DNA of 16,430 nucleotides from assembly GCA_023229405.1 (NCBI GenBank), contig JALNZH010000051.1:1-16430 (forward strand), written 5' to 3'. The notes under the pieces were generated by a model. That model was not told the DNA's origin. It searched no databases and saw only the letters and a list, made by a program, of their open reading frames with translations. Shown here in pieces: positions 1-6,837 of the stretch. Source of the DNA: Bacteroidota bacterium (GTDB lineage: Bacteria > Bacteroidota > Ignavibacteria > UBA10030 > UBA8401). Position numbers and translations under genes: made by a program. Every line of letters begins with the position of its first letter. Within the stretch, counting starts at the first letter, position 1.

Positions 1-40
1 AGGACTTCGTTTTTGTGTTAGGCGTAAAAAAAAATATGTT

Positions 41-114
41 GGCGGGGTAGCTCAGCTGGTTAGAGCGTCGGAATCATAATCCGTAGGTCGTGGGTTCAAG
101 TCCCTCCCCCGCTA
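41..114 (+). tRNA. tRNA-Met (anticodon CAU), probably elongator
   Basis: A complete 74-nt cloverleaf can be folded. The acceptor stem is 41-47 with 107-113, ending in a G1-U72 wobble pair. The D-arm starts GCTCAGC, the anticodon loop is 73-79 with CAT at 75-77, and the T-loop TTCAAGT is at 95-101. The discriminator base is A114, and no CCA is encoded. A CAT anticodon can also mean lysidine-modified tRNA-Ile2 or initiator tRNA. The G1-U72 pair and the lack of a run of three G-C pairs in the anticodon stem argue against initiator. Base pairs 4-69 and 5-68 are G-C, not the C-G known to favour TilS recognition, which argues against Ile2. One U-U mismatch is seen in the anticodon stem and one in the T-stem. 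Confidence 0.93.
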
Positions 115-349
115 CAATCTCAGTAACAACCGGTGACCGTAAGGTCGCCGGTTTGTTTTTTAAACCTCCGGTATACAGGTTTAAAACTTCCCTGGTAATA
201 ATAGGGATTTCCCGCACATAACAACTGATGATCTTCCAATCATGATCCACGTAAATCCGGTCAACACACTGGCGGATCAATTCCTGTTTTTCCGGAATTG
301 AGACTTCGTCCATTCTCTCTTCGGAATGACTATAAAAACTATATTCCAC
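74..349 (-). pseudogene. Serine-recombinase C-terminal remnant running into the tRNA
   Basis: The reading frame is open from 367 down to a TGA that lies in the tRNA anticodon loop. A GTG at 347-349 is the first possible start, but nothing upstream encodes the rest of a recombinase, so this is a fragment. The segment EKQELIRQCVDRIYVD with the following hydrophobic strand resembles the C-terminal region of large serine recombinases (EKR-LIR-LVDRI-VD pattern). The last residues, GEGLEPTTYGL, are simply the complement of the tRNA T-arm and anticodon arm. Such GLEPTT-like tails are familiar from integrase genes whose element sits in a tRNA 3' end. The remnant therefore marks a probable former attachment site. 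The family call comes from pattern memory and could be wrong. The catalytic N-terminal domain is missing entirely. Confidence 0.5.
128..161 (+). terminator. Rho-independent terminator of the tRNA
   Basis: An 11-bp stem (128-138 with 143-153, one G-U pair) closes a GTAA tetraloop and is followed at once by a T-rich tract (TGTTTTTT). It begins 14 nt after the tRNA end, so it most likely ends the tRNA transcript. Confidence 0.85.
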
Positions 350-409
350 ACGGTCTTCGTTAACCAGTTAAACTAGCACAGGATAGTTATACCTATCATT
401 TTAGCGTTT

Positions 410-842
410 ATATCATTGATCATACTTGTCCAAAATAAATCATGCAAGAGAAAAACTTATTCCTTCTTTTCTTGACGGGGTTCCAAAGGAATGCCGACAT
501 GGTATAAAGATTTGGTCGGCACAAGAAAAGAAGCACAAGAACCCCGTGCGAAATGTAACGCACGCGATGAATCCTGTTCGCACTTGCCCGTAGATGGCAA
601 AAAGGGCCATCAAAAGTCCCTTCATGATTTCAGGCCCCCCTCTGTATCTCCCCCCTGGTAGGAGGAGAAAAAGCTCACTCAATCCTCCTAAATTTCGCTC
701 CCTCGCACATCTCATCCAACACTGTAAGAAATGTAGGGGAGGGCTTACTTTTCTCAACATAACATAGCTTCCGTACATCCACTTGTTTCGATAAATTTTT
801 GTCAATGAGGGTTTTATTTTGGACAGCTATGATCATTGATAT
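410..842. mobile_element. MITE-like or decayed IS element with 30-nt terminal inverted repeats
   Basis: The left arm 410-439 and right arm 813-842 are inverted copies matching at 27 of 30 positions, and both contain TGTCCAAAATAAA. The 373 nt between them hold no convincing gene. Overlapping open frames on the minus strand have low-complexity or unnatural translations. Instead there are several perfect stems: 463-474 with 522-533, 492-498 with 515-521, 546-552 with 577-583, 593-598 with 606-611, and 659-666 with 683-690. I see no clear target-site duplication. The arms look like insertion-sequence ends, but I cannot name the family. The right end is about 105 bp upstream of the first ABC gene, so the element may influence its expression. 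Confidence 0.6.
463..533. repeat. Long interrupted hairpin inside the inverted-repeat element
   Basis: CTTCTTTTCTTG at 463-474 is the exact reverse complement of 522-533, and TGCCGAC at 492-498 is the exact reverse complement of 515-521. The two right arms are contiguous. The left arms are separated by 17 nt, which would bulge out. Together this gives 19 bp of perfect pairing around a 16-nt loop. Confidence 0.7.
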
Positions 843-946
843 TGTTAATGTAGTATTTCTCTGTGGAACAAATAAGGAGCATAAATTGTAGAACCTTTTG
901 ATTTCCTGCAGCATCTTATAAATATAGTATTGACCAGGAGAAACAA

Positions 947-1648
947 TTGAGCCTAATTGAATTAGAGAATATTACCAAGGTATACCATGCCGGTGAAATA
1001 TCCGTAAACGCACTGAAGGGTATTTCATTGAAAATTGAAAAGAAATCTTTTGTGTCATTCATCGGTCCTTCGGGTAGCGGAAAGTCGACACTGCTGAACT
1101 TGATTGGCATATTGGATAAACCGACGAATGGGAAGATGATAGTAAACGGCACGGATGTGCGCACGCTGGACAGAACTGCTGCCGCAAGATTTCGCGGAAA
1201 GACGATCGGATTTGTATTCCAAAACTTCAACCTTATTCCCGTACTAACGGTGTATGAAAATATCGAATATCCATTGTTGATGCTGGAACATCTTCATTCA
1301 AACGAACGCCGCAAACGTGTTCTGCGACTGCTGGAGAAAGTGGGGATGACAGACCAGCGGGATAAATATCCCAACCAGATTTCCGGCGGACAAAAACAAC
1401 GTGTCGCTGTTGCCCGCGCGTTAGTCACCAATCCACAAATTGTCCTTGCCGATGAACCCACCGCCAATCTTGACCATGCAACTGCATTCAAAATTATCAC
1501 CATCATGCACGAAATGACCAGCGACATCGGAACCACGTTTATCTTCTCAACGCACGATTCTAAAATTGTCGGTGAAGCAGAAGTGATTCACACATTGGAA
1601 GACGGAGCGATTGTGAAAACAGATACTAGAAAGGTGCATGATCGATGA
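947..1648 (+). CDS. ABC transporter ATPase, LolD/MacB type (module 1)
   Basis: This 233-residue protein is a complete ABC ATPase of the MacB/LolD/FtsE class, which powers FtsX-type permeases that act on periplasmic substrates rather than pumping across the inner membrane. Walker A GPSGSGKST is at about 40-48, the Q-loop Gln at 92, the signature ISGGQ at 145-149, Walker B IVLADE at 165-170 and the switch His at 203. The D-loop region reads ANLD where GNLD is usual. The start is TTG at 947, supported by GGAG at 937-940 six bases upstream and by a correct N-terminus (LIELENITKVY). The stop overlaps the next ATG (ATGA), implying translational coupling. No clear promoter is seen in the AT-rich 843-946 region. 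The family is certain; the transported substrate is unknown. Confidence 0.93.
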   Translation: MSLIELENITKVYHAGEISVNALKGISLKIEKKSFVSFIGPSGSGKSTLLNLIGILDKPTNGKMIVNGTDVRTLDRTAAARFRGKTIGFVFQNFNLIPVLTVYENIEYPLLMLEHLHSNERRKRVLRLLEKVGMTDQRDKYPNQISGGQKQRVAVARALVTNPQIVLADEPTANLDHATAFKIITIMHEMTSDIGTTFIFSTHDSKIVGEAEVIHTLEDGAIVKTDTRKVHDR

Positions 1649-2877
1649 TCAATGTCATTATTATTGCTCTGAGGAACTTATTCCGCAACACACGGCGAAC
1701 GCTGCTAACCTCATCGTTGATTTCGTTCGGTGTAATCCTTGTTGTCGTATTCGGTGGGTTGGCAATTTCCTTCAAATCACAAATGGTGGGTGTGTTAACA
1801 AACACCGCCATGGGCGATCTGCAGATCCATAAAAAAGGATACGTTGAATCGATCGATAATCTACCGTTGAATCTGACCCTTACCGGAAGTGAACTTGCAT
1901 CTGTTGAAACGGTCTTGAACAACAATCCAGAGATCGAATCGTATAGCCCGCGCATAAAATTTGGTGCAATGATCAGCAACTATGCGCAGACATCGAATAT
2001 TCGACTGAATGCAGTTTATCCGGAGAAAGAGAATCGTACTCTTCCGGGATTTGTGAAAAGGATCAAAGGAAATATTCCTGATCCGGACAGGTTTGTGAAA
2101 CCAGGAGAAATATTAATCCCGGAAAACTTGATGAACGGTCTCTCGCTTAAAGCGGGGGACGACATTGTGCTGGTGGCAACTAATAAAGAAGGGTCAGTGA
2201 ATGCTATTACTCTCAGAATCGCAGCTGAGACAGAAGCCATTTTTGGACCATCTGGAAAGGACGGAAGCATTCATATCGATGATGCCATCACATTATTACG
2301 AATGGATCAACTGGAAGTCGTGGAAATTGCAATTCATCTACAACAGTTCGACAACCTCAACGCCGTTTCCTCTTCTCTTAAAACTACGCTTGGTTCAAAT
2401 CAGTCACCATTCGAAGTACACACGTGGGAACAACTCTCTCCGTTTGCAAGTATAACACGTATTGTTGACCTTCTTATCATAGTCGTTAAATTCATCCTGA
2501 TGACCATCGTTTTAGTCAGCATCCTCAATATTATGACCATGTCGGTGTATGAACGGATCAGCGAGATCGGCACAATTGCAGCCATGGGAACGCCGCCGCG
2601 TAAAATTCTTACCCTGTTTCTCGTAGAAGGATTTGCGATGGGGTTACTAAGTACAATCGTCGGCATAGTCATAGGCCTTGGCGCACTATGGATTATGAAT
2701 ATGACCAAGATCAATTTTACTTTTGGCACAATGGATGTGTCCCTTGCGCCGAGTATTCCCGTCAGTGAGATCATCTGGGTAGCAGTGACCGTAATGTTTG
2801 TATCCTTGTTTGCGGGATTCCAGCCGTCGTATAAAGCATCAAAAATGGAACCGGTGGATGCATTAGGTCATGTGTAA
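1645..2877 (+). CDS. ABC transporter permease, LolC/LolE-like FtsX family (module 1)
   Basis: This is a 410-residue membrane protein with the topology of LolC/E and MacB permeases: one TM segment near the N-terminus (about 20-43), a large periplasmic domain (about 44-272), then three TM segments (about 273-299, 322-350 and 375-395). The segment between TM2 and TM3 has the typical cytoplasmic coupling pattern (SVYERISEIGTIAAMG), and the C-terminus PSYKASKMEPVDALG is the usual ending of this family. It overlaps the ATPase gene by 4 bp. Only one permease is present, so it probably works as a homodimer with two ATPase subunits. The neighbouring LolA-like and barrel genes suggest that it extracts a lipid or lipid-linked substrate from the inner membrane for delivery to the outer membrane. 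That role is inferred from context. Confidence 0.9.
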   Translation: MINVIIIALRNLFRNTRRTLLTSSLISFGVILVVVFGGLAISFKSQMVGVLTNTAMGDLQIHKKGYVESIDNLPLNLTLTGSELASVETVLNNNPEIESYSPRIKFGAMISNYAQTSNIRLNAVYPEKENRTLPGFVKRIKGNIPDPDRFVKPGEILIPENLMNGLSLKAGDDIVLVATNKEGSVNAITLRIAAETEAIFGPSGKDGSIHIDDAITLLRMDQLEVVEIAIHLQQFDNLNAVSSSLKTTLGSNQSPFEVHTWEQLSPFASITRIVDLLIIVVKFILMTIVLVSILNIMTMSVYERISEIGTIAAMGTPPRKILTLFLVEGFAMGLLSTIVGIVIGLGALWIMNMTKINFTFGTMDVSLAPSIPVSEIIWVAVTVMFVSLFAGFQPSYKASKMEPVDALGHV

Positions 2878-2941
2878 CTTACACTGTGCTACATCATATC
2901 ACATGAAAAAAAGAAGATTGATAAATAGATGGGATACTACA

Positions 2942-3673
2942 ATGAAGCAAATTATAAATGCAATGATTATTGCGATAGCAAGCAGCCTGATGGCCTTTTC
3001 CCAGGACGCAAATGAACTCCTGAAAATGGTGGATGATAATTTAATGCCAGAATCATACGAGGCGAAACGAAAACTGATTAATGAAGAACCGGACGGATCG
3101 AAAAAGGAGTTCACCTTTTATACGGTAAAAAAAGGAAATGATAAGATTGCCATATTGTATTTGTTGCCGGCAAGCGAAAAAGGACGGGCAACGCTTCGTC
3201 TGGGTGACAACATGTGGCTCTATATTCCGAGCACCAACAAACCGATACGCATCACAAGCCTGCAATCCGTTGTGGGAGGCGTATTCAACAATGCCGATAT
3301 CATGCAGTTGGAATATTCTGTTGAGTATGACGCTACGTACGGTGACGGAACACATGAGGAATATCTTCTAAAACTGAAGGCAAAAAATAAAACTGTTGCT
3401 TACGATAAACTGAAGATGTGGATAACAAAAGAGAAAAAAATACTCAGAAAGATGGAAGCGTACTCTGCCAGCGGAATGCTTATTAAAACGCTGGAATTCA
3501 AGGAGGATAAGAATTTCGGTGCGGGACTTTTTCGTCCCTCAGTAATAGAAACGTATAGTCCATTATATCGCGGCTACCGATCACTGATGATCTATCAGAC
3601 AATAAGAAAACGGCAATTCCCCGATGAAGTGTTTACACAAAATTTTATGGGAAAACTGGGAGATTTACGATAA
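2942..3673 (+). CDS. Periplasmic LolA-like outer-membrane lipoprotein-sorting family protein
   Basis: This 243-residue exported protein resembles the LolA_like family often named 'outer membrane lipoprotein-sorting protein'. These have a half-barrel fold related to LolA and LolB that holds acyl chains. Features include an N-terminal signal peptide ending near SLMAFS, the segment GRATLRLGDNMWLYIPSTNKPIRI, then SVVGGVFNNADIMQL and alternating beta-strands to the end. The frame is open from 2870 with an ATG at 2903, but the 2942 start gives a proper signal peptide, so I prefer it. The Shine-Dalgarno sequence is weak (GGGAT). The TAA overlaps the next ATG by one base. In other genomes such proteins sit beside RND/MMPL transporters and barrel proteins; here an ABC permease takes that place. 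Likely role: periplasmic carrier for the module 1 cargo. Confidence 0.82.
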   Translation: MKQIINAMIIAIASSLMAFSQDANELLKMVDDNLMPESYEAKRKLINEEPDGSKKEFTFYTVKKGNDKIAILYLLPASEKGRATLRLGDNMWLYIPSTNKPIRITSLQSVVGGVFNNADIMQLEYSVEYDATYGDGTHEEYLLKLKAKNKTVAYDKLKMWITKEKKILRKMEAYSASGMLIKTLEFKEDKNFGAGLFRPSVIETYSPLYRGYRSLMIYQTIRKRQFPDEVFTQNFMGKLGDLR

Positions 3674-4953
3674 TGCGATCATATCGGCAATGTATTTTCA
3701 TTCTGATGTTTGTACCATCTGTCGTGGTGATGGCACAGGAAGAGGAAACTGCTGAAGATGGTATGGAAGAGAAGAAGTCTCTGGAATGGAGTGGAAATCT
3801 TGATGCAAAGTTTACATTCTTTCATATGCGCGAAAGTGCACCTCAGTATTATTTACTCTTTCCTTTCAATAAACCGTCATCACCGTTTCTCACTCAATAC
3901 CGGCTTGAACCGTACCTGAATGCTGAATACAGTACGAGTGATCTGGGGTTTGTTCTCAAAACACACGCAACGTACTTCGGTGATTCCGATGCTTCAGTGA
4001 ACATTCTTGAAGCGTACAGCGAGGCAAACCTATCTTTTCATACAACCCTTCAAGCAGGAAAGCGGGTGTATAATTGGGGAAAAGGGTATGCATTCAATCC
4101 GGTTGGATTTGTTAATCCTGTCAAAGATCCGGAAAATCCAGAACTTGCACAATCGGGTTTGCTTTCCGCTAATATTGAGTATATCAAAAGTTTTTCTACC
4201 GGACCGCTTCAAAATATATCCTTCCTATTCGTTGTCATTCCGGCTTCCGGCAGTACAGGAAATCGGTTCACGGAATTAAAACACACTGATCTTTCCTTCA
4301 GAACATCGCTGCTCTTATGGAACACCGATATTGATGTACTGGCATTCTACAGTATTCAGACTCCAAAACGAATCGGTATGGATTTCTCGAGTAACATAAC
4401 GGATAATTTGGAAATTCATGGGGAGCTTGGATATAGCAGAAATGTTGAGACTTTTTCCATTGTGAATAATCTTGTCGCATCGAACAACAGCCATGGTATC
4501 AGCACACTTGCAGGATTTCGGTATTTACACGAATCGAACATAACGCTGATCGCGGAATATTACCACACAGATTTTGGCATGAGCACTGCGGAATTGGAAA
4601 TGTATCAGCGATTCCTCGCGACGACGACACAGAGTAAAAATCCTCTCATGATACAACAGGTGACGAAGATTAACCAAATGTATTTCCACGGCACGAATCT
4701 ATCCAACGATTATGCATATATCAAACTAACTTATCCCGAACCATTCGAATGGTTGTATTTCACTCCTTCAGTGTTTTCCATTGTTCATCTTGCTGATAAG
4801 AGTTTTTTGCTTTCGGTTACGTTGAACTACAAACCGGTGACGAATATTGAGTTTATTCTCTGGCCGTCACTCATTTCCGGAGGAAATGAAACGGAGTATG
4901 GTAGCAAAGCATTTCAACAAAAAGTAGAATTGTGGATGAGAGTGTTCTTTTAA
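3673..4953 (+). CDS. Outer-membrane beta-barrel protein of module 1
   Basis: This is a 426-residue protein with a signal peptide ending near VVVMAQ, a short acidic linker (EEETAEDGMEEKK), and then alternating amphipathic strands with many aromatic residues, as in outer-membrane barrels. The C-terminus is VELWMRVFF, so the last residue is Phe, which fits BAM recognition. The motif GKRVYNWGKGYAFNPVGFVNP near residues 133-153 resembles a conserved section of the DUF1302/alginate-export-like barrels that travel with LolA_like proteins. I assign the fold with good confidence but not the exact family. It starts in the stop codon of the LolA-like gene (TAATG) with GGGAG about 10 bases upstream, so it is translationally coupled. 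It is probably the outer-membrane acceptor or exit pore of the system. No terminator hairpin is evident after it. Confidence 0.8.
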   Translation: MRSYRQCIFILMFVPSVVVMAQEEETAEDGMEEKKSLEWSGNLDAKFTFFHMRESAPQYYLLFPFNKPSSPFLTQYRLEPYLNAEYSTSDLGFVLKTHATYFGDSDASVNILEAYSEANLSFHTTLQAGKRVYNWGKGYAFNPVGFVNPVKDPENPELAQSGLLSANIEYIKSFSTGPLQNISFLFVVIPASGSTGNRFTELKHTDLSFRTSLLLWNTDIDVLAFYSIQTPKRIGMDFSSNITDNLEIHGELGYSRNVETFSIVNNLVASNNSHGISTLAGFRYLHESNITLIAEYYHTDFGMSTAELEMYQRFLATTTQSKNPLMIQQVTKINQMYFHGTNLSNDYAYIKLTYPEPFEWLYFTPSVFSIVHLADKSFLLSVTLNYKPVTNIEFILWPSLISGGNETEYGSKAFQQKVELWMRVFF

Positions 4954-4969
4954 TATAAAACTCCATTAT

Positions 4970-5113
4970 CTACAATGTAATTACTTTATCCGCCCACTCC
5001 ACCATTTCCAAACAATCCATCATTGTTGAGATAGGACAAATATCTGAGCTATTTTGACCTCTCGACTTTATGCATGTGCCGCAAGCCAAAACAATAAGAG
5101 TCACAATCTTCAT
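4970..5113 (-). pseudogene. C-terminal fragment of a DsrE-like protein
   Basis: A 47-codon frame runs on the minus strand from ATG at 5111-5113 to TAG at 4970-4972. It reads LACGTCIKSRGQ, then DICPISTMMDCLEMVEWADKVITL. This resembles the last third of DsrE/DsrF-like sulfur-relay proteins, with their CGTC-L/I-K motif and the closing 'M-DLLE-V-WADKV' helix and strand. Normal domains are about 110-120 residues. Here an in-frame TAA sits two codons upstream of the ATG, and no N-terminal half can be found in the 200 bp upstream. It is therefore probably a truncated remnant, although a short expressed peptide is possible. It is convergent with the barrel gene and ends 16 bp from that gene's stop. 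Confidence 0.5.
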
Positions 5114-5587
5114 GTTTTAATATAGTGATTTCTTTGAAAAGAACATATCTCAGGATAAAATCGCAAGTACCCGCTATACTCCAAGCAAAACAATCACTCG
5201 GAATGTTACCATTAACTTACGAATACGATTTGATGTTCAGAACGGCAAAGGACAACATTTTTTACAGATGTTTTTTGGACATCATTGGAAGATTGATGTT
5301 CCAGCGGAGTATTTTTTACGACCTCCCGCCAAGGTCTGGCGGGATTCACCCCGCATCAGAACAAAAATACACGCACGTACCTCGGGTATTTTGCTCTGTA
5401 GGAAACTGAACAGCGAATTCAAATAGGTCCCGACGTTACAGGCATCAGTGTTGTTGTTTTAGTAAAATTCTTTTCCCTGAAGCTATATACAGTACTTCCT
5501 GAAATAACGCCCTGCGCAACTATAATTTCTTTTATTCGACAAATATATTTCACAAATTACAGTAACAAAGAACAAAGGATTCTGGTG
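5114..5587. other. Intergenic scar without a convincing gene
   Basis: There is no convincing complete gene in 474 bp. The plus frame 5121-5426 is open for 101 codons after a TAA but has no plausible start. Its first two thirds look protein-like (FDVQNGKGQHFLQMFFGHHW). The last third, beyond the hairpin at 5325-5343, does not. A second open frame at 5125-5409 has a weak GTG start and an unnatural composition. The AT-rich 5480-5584 stretch must hold the promoter of the AraC-family gene, but I could not define its elements. AAAGGA at 5574-5579 is that gene's ribosome binding site. Confidence 0.5.
5325..5343. repeat. Perfect GC-rich hairpin
   Basis: CCCGCCA at 5325-5331 and TGGCGGG at 5337-5343 form a perfect 7-bp stem around the 5-nt loop AGGTC. 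No T-tract follows, so it is not a typical terminator. It looks like a dispersed palindromic repeat unit. Confidence 0.65.
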
Positions 5588-6706
5588 ATGGTTCTCCTCT
5601 TGATCTCCAAAATAATCGAAATCATTATCAGTGCCGGAGCTGCGCAGGGATTTTTCCTTGGCATGCTTCTCACCACAAAAAAGAATAAGAAAAGAACTTC
5701 AAATAAGGTTTTGGCAGCGTTACTGATCGTACTATCAGTAAGCATCTTGCACTCGCTGCTTGCAACGGAGGTTTTTGACAGTCCATATAAAATCCGGCAA
5801 CCGTTCGTTCTTCTTATAGGACCACTGCTTTCCTTTTACATCTCTGAACTCATCGGCACCAGGAAGATTACTTGGACCGATGTTCTCCACTTTATCCCCT
5901 TCGTACTCCTGATATTTATTTTAATGCCCGTATGGACGCATAGCACATCTTCCTATTCCAATTTCCTGCATGAAAAAGGACTGATTATTAGCAAAGCTGT
6001 CTGGGCACTGATTGTTTTTCAATTTGGTTATTATTGGTGGAGCATCCTTTCCGTTTTGCAAAGACATAGACTCGCCGTTGAATCTGAGTTTTCAAACCTT
6101 GAGGGAAAAACACTTTCGTGGATGAAGGATTTTATTCATGTGTTTGGTCTATTCCTTTTTCTCCTCGTTCTGACAGTTATTATCGCATTCCACACCGAGC
6201 ACTACAATATTATCGACACTATTGTGTGTTTCGGACTTTCATGTACAATTTTTGCGCTTGGCCATAACGGATTGTTTCAAGAAGAAGTCCTTTCGATCAA
6301 CGCTGCCCAGGACGAAAGAACACGTCAGTCCAGACCGGATAAAACCGATATCCAATCAGTGGCACGGAACGTTGAAACACTGCAAAAGGTTATCGTTTAT
6401 CTCCAAAAATCAAAGCCATATCTGAATGAAGCGCTCACGCTCACAGATCTTGCCGGACAGGTCGGCATGACTCGCAATCAGCTTTCATCGTTGATCAACA
6501 ATGCAACAGGAGAAAACTTCTATACATTTATAAACAAGTACAGAGTAGAAGAAGTAAAGAGATTAATCGCTGACCCTCGTAATATGAATTTCACGATGCT
6601 TAGCCTGGCTTATGAAGCGGGATTTTCTTCAAAATCTGCGTTTCAGTCAGTTTTTAAAATACACACCGGTCTTACCCCAACAGAATACCGAAGAAAACTC
6701 CGTTAA
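5588..6706 (+). CDS. Membrane-anchored AraC-family transcriptional regulator
   Basis: This is a 372-residue fusion of a membrane domain and an AraC-type DNA-binding domain. About seven hydrophobic helices are visible (roughly 5-28, 41-60, 72-90, 99-117, 136-157, 184-203 and 208-227), followed by a polar linker of about 40 residues. The two helix-turn-helix units lie at about 284-305 (LTDLAGQVGMTRNQLSSLIN) and 338-358 (LSLAYEAGFSSKSAFQSVFK), with the classic ending TGLTPTEYRRKL. Regulators of this build are common in Bacteroidota and are presumed to sense a membrane or periplasmic signal; the ligand is unknown. A GTG at 5585 is an alternative start, and AAAGGA fits both. It is followed in the same direction by a MacAB-like operon 131 bp downstream, which it probably controls. 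Confidence 0.9.
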   Translation: MVLLLISKIIEIIISAGAAQGFFLGMLLTTKKNKKRTSNKVLAALLIVLSVSILHSLLATEVFDSPYKIRQPFVLLIGPLLSFYISELIGTRKITWTDVLHFIPFVLLIFILMPVWTHSTSSYSNFLHEKGLIISKAVWALIVFQFGYYWWSILSVLQRHRLAVESEFSNLEGKTLSWMKDFIHVFGLFLFLLVLTVIIAFHTEHYNIIDTIVCFGLSCTIFALGHNGLFQEEVLSINAAQDERTRQSRPDKTDIQSVARNVETLQKVIVYLQKSKPYLNEALTLTDLAGQVGMTRNQLSSLINNATGENFYTFINKYRVEEVKRLIADPRNMNFTMLSLAYEAGFSSKSAFQSVFKIHTGLTPTEYRRKLR

Positions 6707-6837
6707 TTTCACCGCTTTCAACATTTCTTAAAACTTGTTGTCCTAAAAGATACTTTGGGACTACTTTCGTTTTATGAAGCCGTATCATTGTGAAGATTTT
6801 AGTTGAATACTTTCCCAATAATAACGGACACCAACGC

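Noticed and set aside
460..700. CRISPR array or group II intron domain V
   Set aside because: The stems are all different in sequence with no repeated unit and spacer pattern, and no domain V-like hairpin was found.
440..805. Minus-strand open frame of 121 codons within the inverted-repeat element
   Set aside because: It spans several hairpins, has a composition unlike a folded protein and no recognisable motif or good start.
675..914. Minus-strand open frame of 79 codons crossing the right terminal repeat
   Set aside because: It reads through the repeat arm, has no ribosome binding site and no recognisable similarity; most likely chance.
4971..4979. TACAATGTA as a second cop-box-like site
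   Set aside because: Its spacer is one base, not two, and it lies inside the DsrE-like fragment, away from any promoter.
5125..5409. Plus-strand open frame of 94 codons starting at GTG
   Set aside because: It has no Shine-Dalgarno sequence, runs through a palindromic repeat and shows no domain. A different frame over the same DNA looks more protein-like.
6735..6756. Promoter between the AraC gene and the MacA-like gene
   Set aside because: TTGTTG and TACTTT are only 10 bp apart and fit neither the sigma-70 nor the Bacteroidota -33/-7 spacing.
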